A program made the position numbers and the translations under genes. A DNA stretch of 64,000 bases from Sphaerimonospora thailandensis (GTDB lineage Bacteria > Actinomycetota > Actinomycetes > Streptosporangiales > Streptosporangiaceae): positions 29,046 through 93,045 of the forward strand of contig NZ_BOOG01000030.1 of assembly GCF_016863115.1 (NCBI RefSeq), read 5' to 3'. The notes beneath the pieces were generated by a model, which saw only the letters and a program-made list of their open reading frames with translations, was not told where the DNA came from and searched no databases. This document shows positions 45,856 through 53,787 of this stretch, in pieces (the stretch's first letter is position 1; every line of letters begins with the position of its first letter).

Positions 45856-47069
45856 ACAACACTCCTTCTACCGCGGAAGACTTCATCCGCATCAGCGAGA
45901 CCCGCGGCGCGCACAACTACCATCCGCTGCCCGTCGTGCTCCACTCCGCCGAGGGCGCCTGGGTGACCGACGTGGCGGGCCGGCGTTTCCTCGACTGCCT
46001 GGCCGGATACTCGTCGTTGAACTTCGGCCACGGCAACCCTGCCATCCTGGCCGCGGCGCGCGAGCAGCTCGACCGGTTGACGCTGACCAGCCGCGCGTTC
46101 TTCCACGACCGGTTCGCCGAGTTCGCCACGAGTCTGGCCGACCTGTGCCGCAAGGACATGATCCTGCCGATGAACACCGGCGCCGAGGCCGTCGAGACCG
46201 CCATCAAGGTGGCGCGCAAGTGGGGCTACGAGGTCAAGGGCGTGGCCGCGGACCAGGCGAACATCATCGTCATGGAGGACAACTTCCACGGCCGCACCAC
46301 GACGATCGTCGGCTTCTCCACCGACCCGGACGCCCATGGCGGCTTCGGCCCCTTCACGCCCGGATTCCGGATCGTGAAGTATGGCTCGGCCGAGGCGATC
46401 AGGGAGGCGATCGACGAGAACACGGTCGCCGTGCTCCTGGAGCCCATCCAGGGCGAGGCCGGCGTGCTGGTGCCGCCGGACGGTTATCTCGCCTCGGTCC
46501 GCGAGCTCTGCTCGGAGCAGGGGATCCTGTTCATCGCCGACGAGATCCAGTCCGGGCTCGGCCGCACCGGTGACACCTTCGCCTGCGACCACGAAGGAGT
46601 CACGCCCGACATCTACGTCCTGGGCAAGGCTCTGGGCGGCGGGGTGGTCCCGGTCTCGGCGGTGGCCGCGAACGCCGACGTGCTCGGCGTCATCCGACCG
46701 GGCCAGCACGGCTCGACGTTCGGCGGCAACCCGCTCGCCTGCGCGGTCGGCATCGCGGTCATCGAACTGCTGAAGACCGGTGAGTATCAGGCCCGCGCCC
46801 GCGAACTGGGCGCTCTGATGCACGAGCGGCTGGGCGAGCTGGTCGGGCACGGCGTGGTGGCGGTGCGCGGCCGCGGTCTGTGGGCGGGCATCGACATCGA
46901 CCCGGCTCTCGGCAGCGGCCGCGAGATCAGCGAGGCGCTCATGCGCCGGGGCGTGCTGGCCAAGGACACCCACGGCTCGACGATCCGCCTCGCGCCGCCC
47001 CTCGTCGTCTCCCGTGACGACCTGTCCTGGGCCGTCGACCGGCTGGCCGAGGCATTGAGGGAGTGCTGA
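45852..47069 (+). CDS. rocD: Ornithine aminotransferase
   Basis: The enzyme has 405 residues of the class III aminotransferases. It contains NMNTGAEAVETAIKVARKWG-type cofactor sequences (MNTGAEAVETAIKVARKWGY), DNFHGRTTTIVGFSTD, ILFIADEIQSGLGRTGDTFA and the PLP lysine K259 in LGKALGGGVVPVSAV. It converts ornithine and 2-oxoglutarate to glutamate semialdehyde and glutamate. Coupling with the DDAH-like gene suggests an arginine-degradation route. The stop codon lies in a triple 11-bp tandem repeat. Confidence 0.92.
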   Translation: MNNTPSTAEDFIRISETRGAHNYHPLPVVLHSAEGAWVTDVAGRRFLDCLAGYSSLNFGHGNPAILAAAREQLDRLTLTSRAFFHDRFAEFATSLADLCRKDMILPMNTGAEAVETAIKVARKWGYEVKGVAADQANIIVMEDNFHGRTTTIVGFSTDPDAHGGFGPFTPGFRIVKYGSAEAIREAIDENTVAVLLEPIQGEAGVLVPPDGYLASVRELCSEQGILFIADEIQSGLGRTGDTFACDHEGVTPDIYVLGKALGGGVVPVSAVAANADVLGVIRPGQHGSTFGGNPLACAVGIAVIELLKTGEYQARARELGALMHERLGELVGHGVVAVRGRGLWAGIDIDPALGSGREISEALMRRGVLAKDTHGSTIRLAPPLVVSRDDLSWAVDRLAEALREC

Positions 47070-47088
47070 GGGAGTGCTGAGGGAGTGC
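47056..47088 (+). repeat. Three tandem 11-bp repeats across the rocD stop
   Basis: TGAGGGAGTGC occurs three times without mismatch. The stop TGA (47067-47069) begins the second copy, and a further TGA follows the third. TGA therefore recurs every 11 bases, covering all three frames. Confidence 0.95.
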
Positions 47089-47161
47089 TGACGGTGCGAC
47101 GCCGTCCGCCCTCCAATGAGCGGGCGGCGTCGCCCCCGGTGCTCAGTCCCGGTGCTCGTGA

Positions 47162-47650
47162 TCAGACTTCGAGAGACCGCACCAGATCTTCCAACTCGCG
47201 CATGAGCCGCTCGGTCCTGGCCGTGCCGTACGTCGCGAGGATGGCCCGCCGGTGCTCGGCGATCCCCGCCTCCAGGCGGCCGAGCAGGTCGCTGCCCCGG
47301 CCCGCGAGCAGGACCACCACCTTGCGGCGGTCCACGGGATCGCGCCCCCGGTAGACGAGTGCGTGATCGACGAGCCGGTCGACGGCCTTGGTGAGCGTGG
47401 GGTGCGGCATGAGCGCGGCCTCGGCGAGGTCGCCCATGGAGTGGCCGCGGCCGTCGGCGAGCGCCTGGAGGATCCGCCACTGCTCGACGCTGACCTCCTC
47501 GGCGGCGAGCGCGGCCGCCAGCCCCCGGTTGACGCTGCGCTCGGCGCGGCTCAGCAGGTAGGCGAGCGAGGAGCCGAGCCCGGACGAGCCCGCGGTCTTC
47601 GCCTGGGAAATCCGGACGGCGTCGTCGCCGCCGATCCCGGCCGTCACCAT
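47162..47650 (-). CDS. MarR family transcriptional regulator
   Basis: The product has 162 residues. The winged helix is VEQWRILQALADGRGHSMGD, LAEAALMPHPTLTKAVDRLV and VYRGRDPVDRRKVVVLLA (the wing, with the DxRxxxV pattern). It is divergent from the AmiC-like gene, 47 bp away, so both promoters overlap. A MarR-type repressor (AmiA) controls the acetamidase operon of Mycobacterium smegmatis, and the same role is likely here by context. Confidence 0.9.
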   Translation of the reverse strand: MVTAGIGGDDAVRISQAKTAGSSGLGSSLAYLLSRAERSVNRGLAAALAAEEVSVEQWRILQALADGRGHSMGDLAEAALMPHPTLTKAVDRLVDHALVYRGRDPVDRRKVVVLLAGRGSDLLGRLEAGIAEHRRAILATYGTARTERLMRELEDLVRSLEV

Positions 47651-47697
47651 CGGTTGATCCTTTCGCTGACCCGTGCCGATGGACCATACTCTTCTCC

Positions 47698-48792
47698 GTG
47701 GCCGATCTTGCCGCGGCGCTCCTCGAGCCCCTGGAGGCACATCTGCTCAGGGCCGACACGCTGCGCGTCGCCCTGGTGGTGCCGGTCTCCGGCGTTCTCG
47801 GCCTCGTCGGCCCCTGTGCGATCAACTGCGCGACGCTGGCGGCGGCCGAGGTCAACGACGCGGGCGGGCTGCTCGGCAGGCCGGTGGAGCTCGTCCTGGT
47901 CGACGGTGGCCGGCCGCCCGCGCTGGTCGCCGAGGAGGTCGCCGCCCTTGCGTGGGGCGGAGCCGTACAGGCGGTCGTCGGCACCCACGCCAGCGACGTG
48001 CGGGTCGCGATCGAGAGCACGCTGCGGGGCATGATCCCGTTCGTGTACGCGCCGCCGTACGAAGGCGGCGTCCGCCGTCCCGGGGTCTACTTCCTCGGCG
48101 AGCCGGCCTCCCGGCAGGTCGGACCGGGGCTCGACTGGCTCATCGACCACCGGCGGGCCAGGCGCTGGTTCCTGCTGGGAAACGACTACGTCTGGCCGCG
48201 GCTGGTCCACGAGGCGGCGCGCGACCACCTGCTGTCCCGGTCGGCGACCGTGGTCGGGGAACGGTTCGTCCCGTTCGGCACGCGGGACATGGCGCGGCTG
48301 ATCGACGAACTGGCCGCGGTACGGCCCGACGCGGTGCTGCTCAACCTCATCGGCAGCGACCTGGTCGCGTTCAACCGGGAGTTCGCGGCCAGCGGGCTCG
48401 GCTGCGCGCGACTGTGCGGAGCGCTGGAGGAGCACGGTCTGCTGGCGATCGGGGGCGACACCGGCGGGGAGCTCTACGCCGCCATGGGCTACTTCGACAG
48501 CATCACCACGGACGAAAACCTCGGCTTCCGGGAGCGCTACGTCCGGCGGTTCGGGCCGCAGGCGCCGCTGCTCAACGGTCACGGACATGGCTGCTACGAA
48601 AGCGTGCTCATGCTCGCGGCTCTCGCGGAGCGCGCCGGCGCCCTCGACGTACCGGCCATCGAGGCCGTCTCCGACGGCACCTCGATCGTCAGCGGCCGGG
48701 GGATCCTCACGCTTTCCGGACGGCACGTACGGCAGCGCGTGTACGTGGGACGCGCCAATGGTCTGGATTTCGATGTCGTGGCCTCCTGCTGA
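47698..48792 (+). CDS. AmiC-like amide-sensing periplasmic-binding-fold protein, cytoplasmic
   Basis: The product has 364 residues of the peripl_BP_5 fold: LRVALVVPVSGVLGLVGPCA, NCATLAAAEVNDAGGLLGRP, VQAVVGTHASDVRVAIEST, RWFLLGNDYVWPRLVHEAAR and YEGGVRRPGVYFLGEP. It has no signal peptide or lipobox, unlike transport binding proteins. It thus resembles AmiC, the cytoplasmic amide sensor of amidase operons. The GTG is 15 bp after a CATACT hexamer. Downstream are a permease and an FmdA/AmdA amidase. Confidence 0.8.
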   Translation: MADLAAALLEPLEAHLLRADTLRVALVVPVSGVLGLVGPCAINCATLAAAEVNDAGGLLGRPVELVLVDGGRPPALVAEEVAALAWGGAVQAVVGTHASDVRVAIESTLRGMIPFVYAPPYEGGVRRPGVYFLGEPASRQVGPGLDWLIDHRRARRWFLLGNDYVWPRLVHEAARDHLLSRSATVVGERFVPFGTRDMARLIDELAAVRPDAVLLNLIGSDLVAFNREFAASGLGCARLCGALEEHGLLAIGGDTGGELYAAMGYFDSITTDENLGFRERYVRRFGPQAPLLNGHGHGCYESVLMLAALAERAGALDVPAIEAVSDGTSIVSGRGILTLSGRHVRQRVYVGRANGLDFDVVASC

Positions 48793-48827
48793 CCTGCTCG
48801 TCTGCCGATAAGTAATGGTTTGCGCAA

Positions 48828-48850
48828 AAAAGTTTCCGGGGAAAACTTTT
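48828..48850. promoter_or_regulatory. AT-rich inverted repeat upstream of the permease gene
   Basis: AAAAGTTT (48828-48835) and AAACTTTT (48843-48850) form a perfect 8-bp inverted repeat with a 7-bp spacer, in an AT-rich island between the AmiC-like and permease genes. It may mark an internal promoter or operator. Confidence 0.45.
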
Positions 48851-48905
48851 CTATTTCAAGGATTAGTCCTATCGTACGCTCTGCCCCCCACATGAAGGAG
48901 TACGA

Positions 48906-50321
48906 ATGTCATCCCTCTCCGAGACGCCGGCCCCGGCGGCGTCCCCCTCCGGAGTGGAACGCTTCGGATACAAGCAGGAACTCAACAGGTCGCTGAGCTT
49001 CGCCGACCTGATGATCTACGGTCTGATCTTCATGGTGCCGATCGCGCCGTTCGGCATCTTCGGCGGCGTCTTCCAGTCATCCGGCGGGATGGTCGCGCTC
49101 GTCTACGCCATCGGCATGGTGGCGATGGCGTTCACCGCGCTGTCCTACGCACAGATGTCCAAGGCGTTCCCGATGTCCGGATCGGTCTACACCTATGCCG
49201 GACGTGGGATCGGCGCCCCGGTCGGCTTCCTCGCGGGCTGGGTCATCCTGGCCGACTACATCCTCGTTCCGGCCCTGCTCTACCTGGTGGCGAGCGCGGC
49301 GATGGCGTCGTTCGTGCCCGCCGTGCCCCTCTGGGCCTGGATCGTCATGTTCATCGTGCTCAACACGGTGGTCAACTCCCTCGGCATCAAGATGACCGCC
49401 CGGATGAACAAGATCATGCTGATCGGCGAGCTGATCGTCCTGGCGATCTTCCTGGTCATCGGCGTCGTCGCGCTCGCGCAGGGCAAGGGCCACGGCGACT
49501 TCTTCAGCCCGATCTTCGACTCCTCGACGTTCACCTGGGAGCTCGCGTTCGGCGCTGTTTCGATCGCGGTGCTGTCCTTCCTCGGCTTCGACGGCATCTC
49601 GATGCTCGCCGAGGAGAGCCGCGAGGACGCGCGCAAGCTCGGCCGGGCCATGGTCGGCGCGCTGATGCTGGCCGGCCTGCTGTTCATCACCCAGACCTGG
49701 GTGGCCTCGCTGCTCGTGCCGGACCGCGCCGGCCTGCTCGCCAACGGAGACCCGGAGGGCACGGCGTTCTACGCCGCCGCCGAGTTCGCCGGCGGCCACT
49801 GGCTGGGCGTGCTCACCGCCGTCGCCACCGCCATCGCCTGGGGCTTCGCCAACTCCCTGGTCGCCCAGGCCGCCACGTCGCGCCTGCTGTTCGCGATGGC
49901 CCGCGACCGGCAGCTTCCGCGGTTCCTCAGCAAGGTCGATCCCAAGCACAAGGCGCCGGTCAACGCCACGCTGCTGGTGGCCGCCGTCTCACTGATCCTC
50001 GGCATCTACATGTCCACACGCGACGACGGGATCGACCTGCTCAGCTCGCTCATCAACTTCGGCGCGATGACCGCGTTCCTCGCGCTGCACGTCTCGGTCG
50101 TCGTCCACTACTTCATCCGCAAGGGCAGCCGCGACTGGTGGCGGCACCTCATCGCCCCGAGCATCGGCTTCGTGATCCTGGTGTACGTCGTGATCAACGC
50201 CAAGGTCGCCGCGCAGACCGTCGGCCTGACCTGGCTGGCGCTCGGCATCGTCACGCTCATCACGCTGACCTCCCTCGGCCGTCGCCCCTCCCTTCCCGAC
50301 GAGACGGAGGTCTCCGAGTGA
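48906..50321 (+). CDS. APC family permease
   Basis: The product has 471 residues with about 12 membrane helices. The first, with LSFADLMIYGLIFMVPIAPF, and GFLAGWVILADYILVPALLY are typical of the amino acid-polyamine-organocation family, as are the unwound-helix glycines (GIFGGVF, SFLGFDGISMLAEESREDA). The substrate cannot be read; between an AmiC-like sensor and an acetamidase it may import amides or amino acids. The start is preceded by AAGGAG. Its stop overlaps the GTG of the amidase gene. Confidence 0.9.
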   Translation: MSSLSETPAPAASPSGVERFGYKQELNRSLSFADLMIYGLIFMVPIAPFGIFGGVFQSSGGMVALVYAIGMVAMAFTALSYAQMSKAFPMSGSVYTYAGRGIGAPVGFLAGWVILADYILVPALLYLVASAAMASFVPAVPLWAWIVMFIVLNTVVNSLGIKMTARMNKIMLIGELIVLAIFLVIGVVALAQGKGHGDFFSPIFDSSTFTWELAFGAVSIAVLSFLGFDGISMLAEESREDARKLGRAMVGALMLAGLLFITQTWVASLLVPDRAGLLANGDPEGTAFYAAAEFAGGHWLGVLTAVATAIAWGFANSLVAQAATSRLLFAMARDRQLPRFLSKVDPKHKAPVNATLLVAAVSLILGIYMSTRDDGIDLLSSLINFGAMTAFLALHVSVVVHYFIRKGSRDWWRHLIAPSIGFVILVYVVINAKVAAQTVGLTWLALGIVTLITLTSLGRRPSLPDETEVSE

Positions 50322-51328
50322 ACGTCGTCTCTTACCGGCCCAGGCCGGAAGAGCTGTCCTACACCTTCGGCGGACGGCCCGCCGTGGGCAGGATCACCCC
50401 GGGCACGGTCCTGGAGATCTACACCGAGGACTGCTTCGGCGGGCGGGTCCGCGGTCCCGAGGACCTGCCCTCGCAGGTCTGCGAGTTTCCGTACCTGAAC
50501 CCGGTCACCGGGCCGTTCCATGTCGAGGGGGCCGAGCCCGGCGACACGATCGCTCTGCACTTCGTGTCGATCGAGCCGGCCCGCGACTGGGCGGTCTCCA
50601 CCACGTTCCCGCACTTCGGGGCCCTCACCACGACCCACACCACGGCGATGCTGCACCCGCCGCTCGACGAGGTCGTCTGGATGTACGACGTCGACGTGGA
50701 GAAGGGGGTGGTCCGCTACCACGCGCGGCGCGGCGACTTCAGCGTCGAGATGCCGCTCGACCCGATGCACGGCACGGTCGGGGTCGCCCCCGCGGCGTTC
50801 GAGTCACGGATGACGATCACTCCGGACGCGCACGGCGGCAACATGGACACCCCCGAGCTACGGGCCGGCGTCACCCTCTACCTGGGGGTCAACGTCGAGG
50901 GCGGGCTGTTCTCCGTCGGTGACGGGCACTGCCGACAGGGCCACGGCGAGGTCTGCGGCACCGCCGTGGAGGCCGCGATGAACACCGTCGTCGCGGTCGA
51001 GCTCGTCAAGGGCGTCGCCACGCCGTGGCCGCGCCTTGAGGACGACGACCACCTGATGGCCACCGGTTCCGCCAGGCCGCTGGAGGACGCCTACCGCATC
51101 AGCCAGCACGACCTCGTCACCTGGACGGCCTCGCTCACCGGGCTCGACACGCTCGACGCCTACCAGCTCGTCAGCCAGGGCGGCGAGGCCCCCGTGGGCA
51201 ACGTGGTCGACACCAACTACACGATGGTCGCCAAGCTGCCCAAGGCGTACCTGGGCCGCCCGGAGGCGTACGAGTCGGCCCACGCCCGGCTGCGCTCCCT
51301 CGGCGAGCGGTACCTGTCCTCCCGGTGA
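50318..51328 (+). CDS. Acetamidase/formamidase (FmdA/AmdA family)
   Basis: The enzyme has 336 residues. Family features are TPGTVLEIYTEDCFGGRVRG, GPFHVEGAEPGDTIALHFVS, MHGTVGVAPAAFESRMT, HGGNMDTPELRAGVTLYLGV and GLFSVGDGHCRQGHGEVCGT, which includes the cysteine, glutamate and His ligand region. It hydrolyses short amides to acid and ammonia. M. smegmatis acetamidase belongs to the same family. The GTG overlaps the permease stop (GTGA), so both are co-translated. Confidence 0.92.
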   Translation: MNVVSYRPRPEELSYTFGGRPAVGRITPGTVLEIYTEDCFGGRVRGPEDLPSQVCEFPYLNPVTGPFHVEGAEPGDTIALHFVSIEPARDWAVSTTFPHFGALTTTHTTAMLHPPLDEVVWMYDVDVEKGVVRYHARRGDFSVEMPLDPMHGTVGVAPAAFESRMTITPDAHGGNMDTPELRAGVTLYLGVNVEGGLFSVGDGHCRQGHGEVCGTAVEAAMNTVVAVELVKGVATPWPRLEDDDHLMATGSARPLEDAYRISQHDLVTWTASLTGLDTLDAYQLVSQGGEAPVGNVVDTNYTMVAKLPKAYLGRPEAYESAHARLRSLGERYLSSR

Positions 51329-51349
51329 CCCCCTCCCCCAGATGATCCA

Positions 51350-51380
51350 GGCCGCCGCCGGCGCTCAGCCGGCGGCGGCC
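51350..51380. terminator. Terminator overlapping the oxidoreductase stop codon
   Basis: A 13-bp perfect hairpin (GGCCGCCGCCGGC, 5-base loop, complement) covers the last five codons of the convergent oxidoreductase gene and lies 22 bp after the amidase stop. It probably ends both transcripts. Confidence 0.7.
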
Positions 51381-52255
51381 AGCACGATGTCCTCGCAGAT
51401 CGCGTGGGTGACGAGGGCGTCGTCCGCGCCGATCGTACGGCCCTGCCGTACCGCGTCGAGGAACGCGCCGCAGGCCTGCTCGATGCCGCGCTGCCGGGCC
51501 ACCGGGATCCAGTCGCCCCTCCTGGTGAGGATCTCGCCCCCGGCATGGTCGATCACGTCGCCGAGGTTGACGACCCTCCGCTTCGCGTCGCCGCCCATGA
51601 CCTCACAGGTCTCCTCGACGGCGCCGCTGACCCTGCTCATCACACCGATCGCGGTGAACCCGTCGCCGCTGAGCTGAAGCGTGACGTGCTCGAGCAGCCC
51701 GTCGCGCACCCGGGTCCTGATGACCGTGTCCGTCATCTCCGCCGGAGCGAGGAAGCGCAGCGTGTCGACGACGTGGACGAAGTCGTCGAAGATCACCTTG
51801 CGGGGGTCGTCGGCCAGGCCCGAGCGGTTCTTCTGCATGACGACCAGGTCGCGTGGCAGATCCCTCAGCCCGACATAGCCGGGGGCGTACCTCCGGTTGA
51901 AACCGACCATCAGCGACCTGTCCCGCTCCCGCGCCAGCCGTACGAGCTTGTCGGCGTCGGCGAGATCGTAGGCGAGCGGCTTGTCGACGTAGACGTGCAC
52001 GCCCGCCTCCAGCAACGCCGTCACGATCGGCACGTGCGCCTCCGTGGCGGCGTGGACGAACGCCGCGTCGATCCCCGCGCCGATCAACTCGTCGACCGAC
52101 GTGAACCTGGGGCCGATCCGGTAGGCGTCGCCCAGCCGGTCGAGGACCTCCCGGTCGCGCGTGCACAGGTGCGGCTCGATGCCCGCCGTGGCCGCCAGCA
52201 CCGGCAGGTACGCCTTGCGCGCGATGTCCCCCAGCCCAATGATCCCGATTTTCAT
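51365..52255 (-). CDS. Gfo/Idh/MocA family oxidoreductase
   Basis: The product has 296 residues. The N-terminal Rossmann domain is MKIGIIGLGDIARKAYLPVL, and the domain-typical EAGVHVYVDKPLAYDLADAD contains the EKP-like motif (here DKP) with the catalytic-site lysine. The C-terminal alpha/beta domain includes VIFDDFVHVVDTLRFLAPAE. It would oxidise or reduce a sugar, inositol or similar substrate with NAD(P). The substrate is unknown. The final residues are within a terminator hairpin. Confidence 0.88.
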   Translation of the reverse strand: MKIGIIGLGDIARKAYLPVLAATAGIEPHLCTRDREVLDRLGDAYRIGPRFTSVDELIGAGIDAAFVHAATEAHVPIVTALLEAGVHVYVDKPLAYDLADADKLVRLARERDRSLMVGFNRRYAPGYVGLRDLPRDLVVMQKNRSGLADDPRKVIFDDFVHVVDTLRFLAPAEMTDTVIRTRVRDGLLEHVTLQLSGDGFTAIGVMSRVSGAVEETCEVMGGDAKRRVVNLGDVIDHAGGEILTRRGDWIPVARQRGIEQACGAFLDAVRQGRTIGADDALVTHAICEDIVLAAAG

Positions 52256-52354
52256 ATGGAGAGCTTAATTACCGCTCCGCCAACCGGAAGTCGGCCAGCG
52301 TCTCGCTCGGCAGCGGCACTCCCTGCTAACCCCGGACCGTCCAACGCTGTGATC

Positions 52355-53284
52355 TCATTGGTTGCGCCACCAGGAGATGGTTTCCTTCAGTGCCTCGTCC
52401 AGCGGTGTCGGGGAGAGACCGAGGGCGGCCTCCGACGCCGAGGAGTCGAGGACGAACGGCCGGTCGAACTGGTAGCGGAGCTCCAGCAACTCCCTGATGA
52501 ACGGCACCGCCAGGCCGGCCGCGGCGAGCATCCAGCCGGGGATCCGCCTCAGACGGGGAGTGGAGGCGCCGGCGAGCAGGCACAGGCGTTCCGCCATCTG
52601 CCGCATGGTCATCGCCGGGCCGGTGGGTACGTGCCAGGCCCGGCCCCAGGCCCGCTCCTCGGCCGCCGCGGCCACCAGAGCCCGCGCGACGTCGGGCAGG
52701 TAGGTCCAGCTGTGCGGGATGTCCGGGTTCCAGGGCACCGTCGCGGACTTGCCGGACAGCAGCGGCGCGAGCAACCGCCCGCCGAAGTACGACTGGTCCG
52801 AGGCGTGCGGGCCGAAGTAGTCCGAGCCACGCACCTCGGTCACCCGCACCCGGCCTGCCCGATGCGCGGCGAGCATGTCCTCCCACATCCGGGCCCGAAC
52901 CCTGCCCTTGACGCCGGTGGAGGCCAGGGGCAGGTCCTCGGTCATCGGACCCTCGACCGGGCCGTAGCCGTAAAGATTGCCGAGCGTGACCAGGACCGCC
53001 CCGCTCGCCTCGGCCGCCGACAGCAGCGAGGCCGCGATCGGCGGCCAGTCCCGGACCCACTGGTGGTATCGCGGGTTGGCACAGTTGTAGAGAGCGCCGG
53101 CCCCCTCGGTGATCCGCCGCATCGTCGCGGCGTCACCGGCGTCGGCGGCGACCAGCGTGACCCCGGCCCCGCGTGGGCCGGATCCGGATCGGGTGACGAC
53201 CACGACCTCGTGGCCCGACTCCGCCAGCAGTTCCGCCACCTGGCCGCCGACCTGTCCGGCCCCGACGATGACGTGCTTCCCCAT
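52355..53284 (-). CDS. NAD-dependent epimerase/dehydratase family protein
   Basis: The product has 309 residues. The Rossmann motif GKHVIVGAGQVGGQVAELLA (GxGxxG) is followed by GALYNCANPRYHQWVRDWPP and AVLVTLGNLYGYGPVEGPMT, which carries a YGY in place of a clear YxxxK active site. The middle PDIPHSWTYLPDVARALVAA is typical of extended SDR proteins such as NAD(P)H-binding epimerase-like enzymes. Catalysis by the usual tyrosine is uncertain. Together with YrdB it forms a probable two-gene unit on the minus strand, with the TetR gene divergent. Confidence 0.85.
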   Translation of the reverse strand: MGKHVIVGAGQVGGQVAELLAESGHEVVVVTRSGSGPRGAGVTLVAADAGDAATMRRITEGAGALYNCANPRYHQWVRDWPPIAASLLSAAEASGAVLVTLGNLYGYGPVEGPMTEDLPLASTGVKGRVRARMWEDMLAAHRAGRVRVTEVRGSDYFGPHASDQSYFGGRLLAPLLSGKSATVPWNPDIPHSWTYLPDVARALVAAAAEERAWGRAWHVPTGPAMTMRQMAERLCLLAGASTPRLRRIPGWMLAAAGLAVPFIRELLELRYQFDRPFVLDSSASEAALGLSPTPLDEALKETISWWRNQ

Positions 53285-53329
53285 GATCTTCTCCTTCTGT
53301 GACGTACGTGTGTGACGTAGGCGCGGGCG

Positions 53330-53674
53330 TCAGACCTGGTGCCAGACGAGCCGCAGGACGGCGTTGACGATGTAGAGCGCGAAGAAGACCGCAGCGGCGG
53401 TGACGAGCCCGGAGGCGGCGAGCGCGCCGGCGCCGATCCCGAACCAGGCGATCTCGAACACGGCGCGGGCGAGTCCGTGGAGTTGGAAGGGCGCCTTGCC
53501 TCCGGCCATGAACAGCCCCCACAGCGTGGCGAGCGCCGCCGGGGCGCCCAGCCCGGCGAGGATCCTGACCACGAGTCCCGCGTCCAGGGTGAAGCCCCAG
53601 CGGCCCGCCGAGAACAGCACGCCCAACTCCAGCAGGAAGGTCAGGGCGAGGTTCGCCCCCTTGACGACCGACAT
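53330..53674 (-). CDS. YrdB family membrane protein (DUF2568)
   Basis: The product has 114 residues with four hydrophobic segments: ANLALTFLLELGVLFSAGRW, VVRILAGLGAPAALATLWGL, VFEIAWFGIGAGALAASGLV and AAVFFALYIVNAVLRLVW. This matches the YrdB/DUF2568 family, function unknown. ATG 53674 is preceded by GGAGATCCGATG-type spacing (AAGGAGAT). The upstream gap contains two operator palindromes shared with the divergent TetR gene. Confidence 0.8.
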   Translation of the reverse strand: MSVVKGANLALTFLLELGVLFSAGRWGFTLDAGLVVRILAGLGAPAALATLWGLFMAGGKAPFQLHGLARAVFEIAWFGIGAGALAASGLVTAAAVFFALYIVNAVLRLVWHQV

Positions 53675-53705
53675 CGGATCTCCTTCATGTTCGCCGCTCC
53701 TCAAC

Positions 53706-53755
53706 GAGAGCAATGCTCTCCCGTGAGAGCGGTCACTGTCAAGAGCGGTGCTCTC
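53706..53755. promoter_or_regulatory. Two operator palindromes in the YrdB/TetR divergent gap
   Basis: GAGAGC-AAT-GCTCTC (53706-53720, perfect) and AAGAGC-GGT-GCTCTC (53741-53755, one mismatch) lie 35 bp apart, with further half-sites GAGAGC at 53725-53730 and GCTCTG at 53769-53774. They sit between a MarR/TetR-type divergent pair, so the TetR gene product at 53788 is the likely ligand. GATAAC near 53774-53779 may be the -10 box of the TetR gene. Confidence 0.7.
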
Positions 53756-53787
53756 GTTTATCGCAGGTGCTCTGATAACGTGGGCGC

